In this document: positions 58,863-64,000 of the stretch, in pieces
Layout of the letters: each line of letters opens with the position of its first letter
Numbering within the stretch: the stretch's first letter is position 1
DNA from: Tessaracoccus aquimaris
GTDB taxonomy: Bacteria > Actinomycetota > Actinomycetes > Propionibacteriales > Propionibacteriaceae
NCBI RefSeq assembly: GCF_001997345.1
Contig: NZ_CP019606.1
Coordinates: 1,240,001-1,304,000 of the forward strand
DNA: 64,000 nucleotides
Reading direction: 5' to 3'
Notes under the pieces: generated by a model
Told to the model about the DNA's origin: nothing
Database searches by the model: none
Seen by the model: the letters and a program-made list of their open reading frames with translations, nothing else
Translations under genes and position numbers: made by a program

Positions 58863-61136
58863 CTAGCCGGAGACGCGGAAGACGTCGTAGACGCCTGGCA
58901 CCCGGCGGACCTGGTTGATCACGTGCTGCAGGTGCGTCGGGTCTGCCGACTCGAAGGTGAACTTGCCGGTGAACTGGCGATGCTTGTTCGTCGAGATGTT
59001 GACCGACAGGATGTCCAGGTGCTGCTCGGACAGCGCGGAGGACACGTCGGAGAGCAGCCGCGCACGGTCGAGGCCCTCGATCTGGATCGTGACGACGAAG
59101 GTGCTGCCGGTCTCCGCGCCGGACCAGGACACCGGGACGATCCGGTCGGGCTCCTTCTTCAGCGCAGGCACGTTCGAGCAGTCGGCGCGGTGCACCGACA
59201 CGCCGTCGCCGCGGGTCACGAAGCCGATGATGTCTTCGCCGGGCAGCGGGTAGCAGCACTTGGCGAACTTTGCGACGACCGAGTCGTCGCCGTCGACCAG
59301 GATGTGGGCGCCGTCGCTGACGGGCCTGCGGCGCTGCCGCACCACGACGTCCTCGGTGACGGTGTCGACCGTCTCCTCCTCGCCGCCGTGCAGTTGGACG
59401 AGCTTCTCGACCGCGGCCTGCGCCCCGATGTGTCCCTCGCCGATCGCGACGTACAGGTTCGGCACGTCCTTGTAGCCGAGTTCGTTGGCGACCGCCGTGA
59501 GGTTCTCCAACGTCAGCAGGCGCTGCATCGGCACGCCCGTGCGGCGCAGGTCGCGCGCAAGGGTCTCCTTGCCGTGCTCCATGGCCTCGTCGCGGCGCTC
59601 CCGCGAGAAGTGCTGGCGGATCTTCTGCCTGGCCCGCGAGGAGACGACGAAGCCAAGCCAGTCGCGGCTCGGGCCGGCGCCCTCCGCCTTCGACGTGAGG
59701 ACCTCGACCTTGTCGCCCTGCTGCAGCGGCGTCGACAGCGCGACGAGCCGCCCGTTCACGCGGGCACCGATGGTGCGGTAGCCGACCTCGGTGTGGACGG
59801 CGAATGCGAAATCGACCGGGGTCGCACCGACAGGAAGCGCCATCACCTCGCCCTTGGGCGTGAACACATAGATCTCGTCGGAGTTGATCTCGAAGAGCAC
59901 CGAGTCGAGGAACTCGCTCGGGTCCTCGGTCTCCTTGCTCATCACGCCGAGTTGGTGCATGGCGCGCATGCCCGCCTCCTCGGCGGTGACGCCGTTGCGG
60001 AGGTCCTCCTTGTACTTCCAGTGCGCCGCGACACCGTACTCGGCCCGACGGTGCATCTCGTGGGTGCGGATCTGGAACTCGATGGGCTCGTTGTTAGCGC
60101 CGAGCACCGTCGTGTGCAGCGACTGGTACATGTTGAACTTCGGCCCGGCGATGTAGTCCTTGAACCTGCCGGGGATCGGCTTCCAGCCCGCGTGCGCGAC
60201 GCCGAGCACCGCGTAACAGTCCTTGACGTCGTCGACGAGCACCCGCAGCCCGATCAGGTCGTAGATGTCGCGGAAGTCGCGGCCGCGGACCATCATCTTC
60301 TGGTAGATCGAGTAGTAGTGCTTCGGTCGCCCGTACACGGTGGCCTTGATCTTGTTCTCGGCCAGCTTCGACTGGAACTCGGCGATCAGCTCACGTAGGT
60401 AGCGCTCGCGCCCGGGCGCCGACTGGGCCACCATGTCGACGATCTCGGCGTACACCTTCGGCTCGATCGTCGCGAACGACAGGTCCTCGAGCTCCCACTT
60501 GATGGTGTTCATGCCGAGCCGGTGCGCCAGCGGGGCGAAGATGTTGAGCGTCTCGGTGGCGATCCTGACCCGCTTGTCGGGCCGCAGGTAGCCGAGGGTC
60601 CGCATGTTGTGGAGTCGGTCGGCCAGCTTGATGACGAGGACGCGGACCTCTTCGCTGGTGGCCATGATCATCTTGCGGATGGTCTCGGCCTTCGCGGTCT
60701 CGCCGTAGGTCAGCTTGTCGAGCTTGGTGACGCCGTCGACCATGTGGGCGACCTCGTCGCCGAAGTCGGCGCGCAGTTGCTCGAGCGAGTAGTCGGTGTC
60801 CTCGACGGTGTCGTGCAGCAGGGCCGCGACGAGCACGGGCTCGGTCATGCCGAGCTCGGCGAGGATGGTGGCGACCGCGAGCGGGTGCGTGATGTACGGG
60901 TCGCCCGACTTGCGGGTCTGGCCCTCGTGGTGGTGCTCGGCGGTGCGGTAGGCCCGCTCGAGGACGGCCAGGTCGGCCTTGGGGTGGTTCGACCGGACGA
61001 TCCTGAACAGCGGATCGAGGACGGCGGACTTCGACGGCACGGCCCCGAGCCTCGCCAACCGGTGACGCATCCGTAGGCGCGGCTGTTCGGGCCCGGTCAC
61101 CAACCGGGAAACGCCCGTCAAGCCCTCGTCTGCCAT
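58863..61136 (-). CDS. rel: bifunctional (p)ppGpp synthetase/hydrolase
   Basis: Makes and degrades the stringent-response alarmone. 757 residues: HD hydrolase domain with HDTVED (108-113) intact, synthetase domain with GRPKHYYSIYQKMMVRGRDF (~270-290) and KFNMYQSLHTTVLG, TGS domain (~410-470, VFTPKGEVMALPVGATPVDFA given in part), a zinc-finger/helical part with CCYPLPGEDIIGFVTRG, and the C-terminal ACT domain (~680-757). Both catalytic halves look complete. It is downstream of apt and the K+ channel on the same strand. Confidence 0.96.
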   Translation of the reverse strand: MADEGLTGVSRLVTGPEQPRLRMRHRLARLGAVPSKSAVLDPLFRIVRSNHPKADLAVLERAYRTAEHHHEGQTRKSGDPYITHPLAVATILAELGMTEPVLVAALLHDTVEDTDYSLEQLRADFGDEVAHMVDGVTKLDKLTYGETAKAETIRKMIMATSEEVRVLVIKLADRLHNMRTLGYLRPDKRVRIATETLNIFAPLAHRLGMNTIKWELEDLSFATIEPKVYAEIVDMVAQSAPGRERYLRELIAEFQSKLAENKIKATVYGRPKHYYSIYQKMMVRGRDFRDIYDLIGLRVLVDDVKDCYAVLGVAHAGWKPIPGRFKDYIAGPKFNMYQSLHTTVLGANNEPIEFQIRTHEMHRRAEYGVAAHWKYKEDLRNGVTAEEAGMRAMHQLGVMSKETEDPSEFLDSVLFEINSDEIYVFTPKGEVMALPVGATPVDFAFAVHTEVGYRTIGARVNGRLVALSTPLQQGDKVEVLTSKAEGAGPSRDWLGFVVSSRARQKIRQHFSRERRDEAMEHGKETLARDLRRTGVPMQRLLTLENLTAVANELGYKDVPNLYVAIGEGHIGAQAAVEKLVQLHGGEEETVDTVTEDVVVRQRRRPVSDGAHILVDGDDSVVAKFAKCCYPLPGEDIIGFVTRGDGVSVHRADCSNVPALKKEPDRIVPVSWSGAETGSTFVVTIQIEGLDRARLLSDVSSALSEQHLDILSVNISTNKHRQFTGKFTFESADPTHLQHVINQVRRVPGVYDVFRVSG

Positions 61137-61229
61137 GCGCAGAGTCTAGTGCCGCCCACAACACGCAGGGCCGATGACCACGCCGTGACGCATCACCTGT
61201 AGTCGGACGCGGAACTCGGGCGTCTGCGG

Positions 61230-61470
61230 TGACCTCCCTGTGCCGGGCTCCAACCCGCCTGGGCGGCGTTCCTCACGCCTGGTGCCGCGGCGTTCCTCGA
61301 GCTTGTCGCCCCGTTCCCCGAGCCTGGCGCCCCGTTCCCCGAGCCTGTCGCCCCGTTCCCCGAGCCTGTCGAGGGTCCGACCGCCACCGGCGACGCACGA
61401 CGCCTCTCGACCGTTGGCGTCTAGTGCTCCCGATCCTGGCGCCCCGTTCCCCGAGCCTGTCGAGGGGTCC
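61230..61470. repeat. REP-like elements upstream of rel
   Basis: Four or more tandem copies of CCCCG(T)TCCCCGAGCCTGTCG type units at ~61311-61375 and one at ~61441-61465; the core here is GAGCCTGTCGA with CCCC/GGGG arms. A direct repeat ACGCACGACGCCTCTCG flanks them (61392 and 61484). The rel promoter should lie in this 375-base gap but is not obvious. Confidence 0.8.
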
Positions 61471-61511
61471 GACTGCCACCGGCACGCACGACGCCTCTCG
61501 TCTGTCGGCGT

Positions 61512-61655
61512 CTAGTGTTCCCGATCGCCCTCGTCGCGGCGCTCGTCCTGGGAGCCGAGGTCGTCGGCGCCGAGGGTCTCGTCGCGGATCTCCTCGCGCC
61601 GCTCCTCCTGCTCTTCGCGGTCGTCGCGTAGTTCGTCGAACTTGTCCTTGCCCAT
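61512..61655 (-). CDS. small highly charged acidic protein
   Basis: 47 residues, MGKDKFDELRDDREEQEERR then EEIRDETLGADDLGSQDERR and a short end: more than half of the residues are Asp, Glu or Arg. GAGGAT lies 6 bases before the ATG. Such short charged proteins are frequently conserved in actinobacteria but are unnamed; it may also be a repeat-derived ORF, though it carries no REP core. It lies alone between two REP arrays. Confidence 0.5.
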   Translation of the reverse strand: MGKDKFDELRDDREEQEERREEIRDETLGADDLGSQDERRDEGDREH

Positions 61656-61804
61656 GGCGATCCTCACCTTCGATGTCGCTGTCTGCGTCATGTCATTCTG
61701 CCGCCCGACGGGCAAACAGGGGCCTGATCAGGGCAGACGAGGGGGACGACGCGCACAGGCAGACGCATGCGGGGCGATGGACGCCGCGGACCGGGACGGA
61801 GCGC

Positions 61805-62505
61805 TCGGCGATCGGACCCCTCGACAAGCTCGGGGAACGAAGGACAAGCTCGAGGAGCATCGTTCCTTGAGCCGGCCCGCCGACGAAGTCGCGCGGCCGA
61901 GTCGAAAGGTCCGCAACCCTCAACGACGACCGAACCCCACGCACCTGCACAACGTAAGGGGCCCGAGAGCGACCGGAGCGCTCGGCAATCGGCCCCCTCG
62001 ACAAGCTCGGGGAACGAGGCGACTAGCTCGGGGAACGACCGGAACGCTTGGTGGTCGGACCCCTCGACAAGCTCGGGGAACGAAGGACAAGCTCGAGGAG
62101 CATCGTTCCTTGAGCCGGCCCGCCGACGAAGTCGCGCGGCCGAGTCGAAAGGTCCGCAACCCTCAACAATGACGGAACCCCACGCACCTGCACAGCAACA
62201 GGGACCCGAGAGCGACCGGAGCACTCGGCAATCGGACCCCTCGACAAGCTCGGGGAACGAGGCGACTAGCTCGGGGAACGACCGGATTGCTTGGTGATCG
62301 GACCCCTCGACCAGCTCGGGGAACGAGGCGACTAGCTCGGGGAACGACCGGAATGCTTGGTGATCGGACCCCTCGACCAGCTCGGGGAACGAGGCGACAA
62401 GCTCGGGGAACGACCGTAGCGCTCGGTGATCGGACCCCTCGACAAGCTCGGGGAACGAGGCGACAAGCTCGGGGAACGAAGGACAAGCTCGGGGAACGTT
62501 GGACC
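61805..62505. repeat. REP-like array with a 243-bp tandem duplication and a 66-bp tandem array
   Basis: The segment containing AAGGACAAGCTCGAGGAGC is present at 61840 and again at 62083, a 243-base period over ~230 bases. From 62279 a 66-base unit (CGACCGGA...CTTGGTGATCGG...) repeats at 62345 and 62411. Every unit carries CCCCTCGA(C)(A/C)AGCTCGGGG cores. No gene is supported. Confidence 0.88.
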
Positions 62506-62523
62506 CGCGGGAGCGCGCGCCTC

Positions 62524-63607
62524 TCAGTCGTCGAAGGAGCGCAGGATGTTCTTGTCCTTGGGCGACGGCGGCTGTGCCCTGCGCACCACGATCAACTCGT
62601 CGCCGATCTCGATCCGGGTGGCCGACTTGTCGTAGAACCTGCGCAGCGTCCCGTTGCGGATCACGCCGATCACGCGCTCGCCCAGCACCGCGGACGGCGG
62701 CTGGCCGACCTCGTCGGCCGTCGCCAGGCGCTGGTGCACCTCGAGTCCTTCGGCGCCGGTGAGCATGTCCTGCATGATCGTGCCCAACTCGGGGCCGATC
62801 GCCGACAGGCCGAGCAGGCGGCCCACGGTCTCGGAACTCGTCACGACCGCCGAGGCGCCCGACTGGCGCACCAGCGGAACGTTGTCGTGCTCGCGCACCG
62901 ACACGATCACCCCCGCCGTCGGGTTCAACTGGCGCACCGTCAGCGTCGTCAGGATCGACGCGTCGTCGCGGTCAAGCGAGATGATCACCTGCCGCGCCTT
63001 GCTGACCTCGGCCCTGCGCAGCAGCGAGCGGCGGGTCGCGTCGCCCTGGAAGGCCGCATAGCCGTCGAAGTTGGCCTCGTTGACCGCAGCGGTGTTCGCG
63101 TCGATGACCACGATCTTGTCCGGCTTCTCCCCCTGGCGGCGCAGCGTGTTGACCGCGCTACGGCCCTTCGTGCCGTAGCCGATCACGACGATGTGGTTGC
63201 GCATCTTCTTCCTCCAGAAAGAGTCCTTGATCGCGCGGCTGCCCTGGTTGGCGAGCACCTCGATGGTCGTACCGACCAACACCACCAGGAAGGTGATGCG
63301 AAGCGGTGTGATGATCAGGGCGTTGATCAGTCGGGCATGCGGCGCGATCGGGGTGATGTCGCCGTACCCCGTCGTCGTCACCGTGACGGTGGCGTAGTAG
63401 AGCGCGTCGATGAAGGAGACCCCGTCTCCCCCGGTGTTGTCGATATAGGCACCGCGGTCCACCCACACCAGCATGGTCGTGAGCATCAGCAGCCCGAGCG
63501 CCAGCAGAGAGCGGCGAGCCAGTTCCTTGAAGGGGCTCGTCGCTATCCGCGGGAGCGAGACCAGGGACAGGATGCCCCCTTGCTCGCCCCTGACTGGAGC
63601 TTTTCCA
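62524..63607 (-). CDS. potassium channel with TrkA-N/TrkA-C regulatory domains
   Basis: Two-helix K+ channel protein. The pore helix and filter read YYATVTVTTTGYGDITPIAP (filter TTGYGD), the inner helix LITPLRITFLVVLVGTTIEVL (given in part), then the RCK/TrkA-N domain VVIGYGTKGRSAVNTL and a TrkA-C domain to the end (~215-320). The open frame starts at an ATG (63486) inside the first helix; an upstream ATG at 63607 plus one base in the C-run 63575-63579 would give a complete first helix (LARRSLLALGLLMLTTMLVW). I therefore extend the gene to 63607 with that caveat. Confidence 0.82.
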
Positions 63608-63612
63608 TTGGC

Positions 63613-64000
63613 TCAGACTGTCACCAGCGCGGTGCACTTGTCGATGCCCATCTCGACGAGGCGCTCGCGGCCGTGCAGGAAGCTCAACTCCATCACGACG
63701 CTGACGTGCACCAGTTCGGCGCCCATCGCCTTGAGCAGTTCGGCTGTCGCGCCGATGGTGCCTCCGGTGGCGAGCACGTCATCGACCACGAGCACCCTCG
63801 CGCCGGGAGTGATGGCGTTGCGGTGCATGGTCAGCGTCTCCGAGCCGTACTCAAGCTCGAACGAGTGGCTGATCGTCTCCCCCGGCAGCTTGCCCGGCTT
63901 GCGCACCGGGACGAACCCGGCGCCGAGCGCCAACGCGACGGGGGCGGCGAAGATGAACCCGCGCGCCTCCATGCCGACGACCACGTCGATGCCCTCGGGG
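63613..64000 (-). CDS. apt: adenine phosphoribosyltransferase, N-terminus beyond the window
   Basis: Salvages adenine to AMP with PRPP. The visible 128 residues contain the family's [21 protein letters not shown], the flexible-loop region [17 protein letters not shown], and the PRPP motif [13 protein letters not shown] (~residue 75 of the visible part). The end [12 protein letters not shown] is typical. The frame is open to base 64000, so the first ~50 residues are missing. Usual order with rel in actinobacteria: apt then rel, here with a K+ channel and small gene between. Confidence 0.93.
   Translation of the reverse strand, partial: PEGIDVVVGMEARGFIFAAPVALALGAGFVPVRKPGKLPGETISHSFELEYGSETLTMHRNAITPGARVLVVDDVLATGGTIGATAELLKAMGAELVHVSVVMELSFLHGRERLVEMGIDKCTALVTV

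Overview
The window is high-GC DNA of an actinobacterium, most probably a Propionibacteriaceae member. Reasons: actinobacterial-type integration host factor (mIHF), a PriA without helicase motifs, a mycothiol-dependent maleylpyruvate isomerase-like protein, an F420 reductase-like protein, a PAC2-family protein, many GTG starts and 1-4 base gene overlaps. Genus is not established.

Most of the window is a conserved housekeeping backbone on the minus strand, read from right to left. It runs apt, K+ channel, rel (ppGpp), [DUF349 on plus], MBL hydrolase, hisS, F420 reductase-like, aspS, then rarA, DUF948, alaS, ruvX, mltG, aroE, aroC, aroK, aroB, then efp, nusB, carA, carB, pyrD, pyrF, mihF, gmk, rpoZ, metK, priA, fmt, rsmB, then rpe, and finally metH, HAD phosphatase and trmI. 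Together these supply tRNA charging and initiation (alaS, aspS, hisS, fmt, efp), rRNA and tRNA modification (rsmB, trmI), chorismate and pyrimidine synthesis, the methionine/SAM cycle and the stringent response.

Accessory segments interrupt this backbone. (A) 6.4-14.3 kb, between rpe and rsmB: a triple tandem palindromic repeat, an internally deleted IS481-type element, a MarR regulator diverging from a small membrane protein, a decayed tRNA, a DUF488 protein, a copper P-type ATPase behind a CsoR-like promoter, and 1.7 kb of repeats. (B) 28.5-35.1 kb, between efp and aroB: a NarL-type two-component pair, more palindromes, a membrane protein/hydrolase pair, rtcB with its own leader RNA, and a mycothiol-dependent enzyme. 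(C) 45-51 kb: a secreted protein, a Bcr/CflA exporter, an orphan McrA-like HNH endonuclease, and a GlcNAc/glucose-type PTS gene with its LicT antiterminator and RAT site. (D) 53.2-54.9 and 61.1-62.5 kb: dense REP-like arrays.

Three points matter for any reader. First, at least eleven genes' worth of reading-frame breaks (seven genes, eleven positions) are single-base losses, nearly all in G/C runs, and they hit essential genes such as hisS and aroC; sequence error is the simplest explanation, so these genes are annotated as whole. Second, two dispersed palindromic repeat families dominate the intergenic space: TTGAGCA...TGCTCAA hairpins and REP-like elements with a constant 11-nt core and covarying arms. 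Third, rtcB has a clear promoter, a leader RNA starting with a hairpin, a 26-codon upstream ORF and a very strong second hairpin, which looks like an undescribed regulatory leader.
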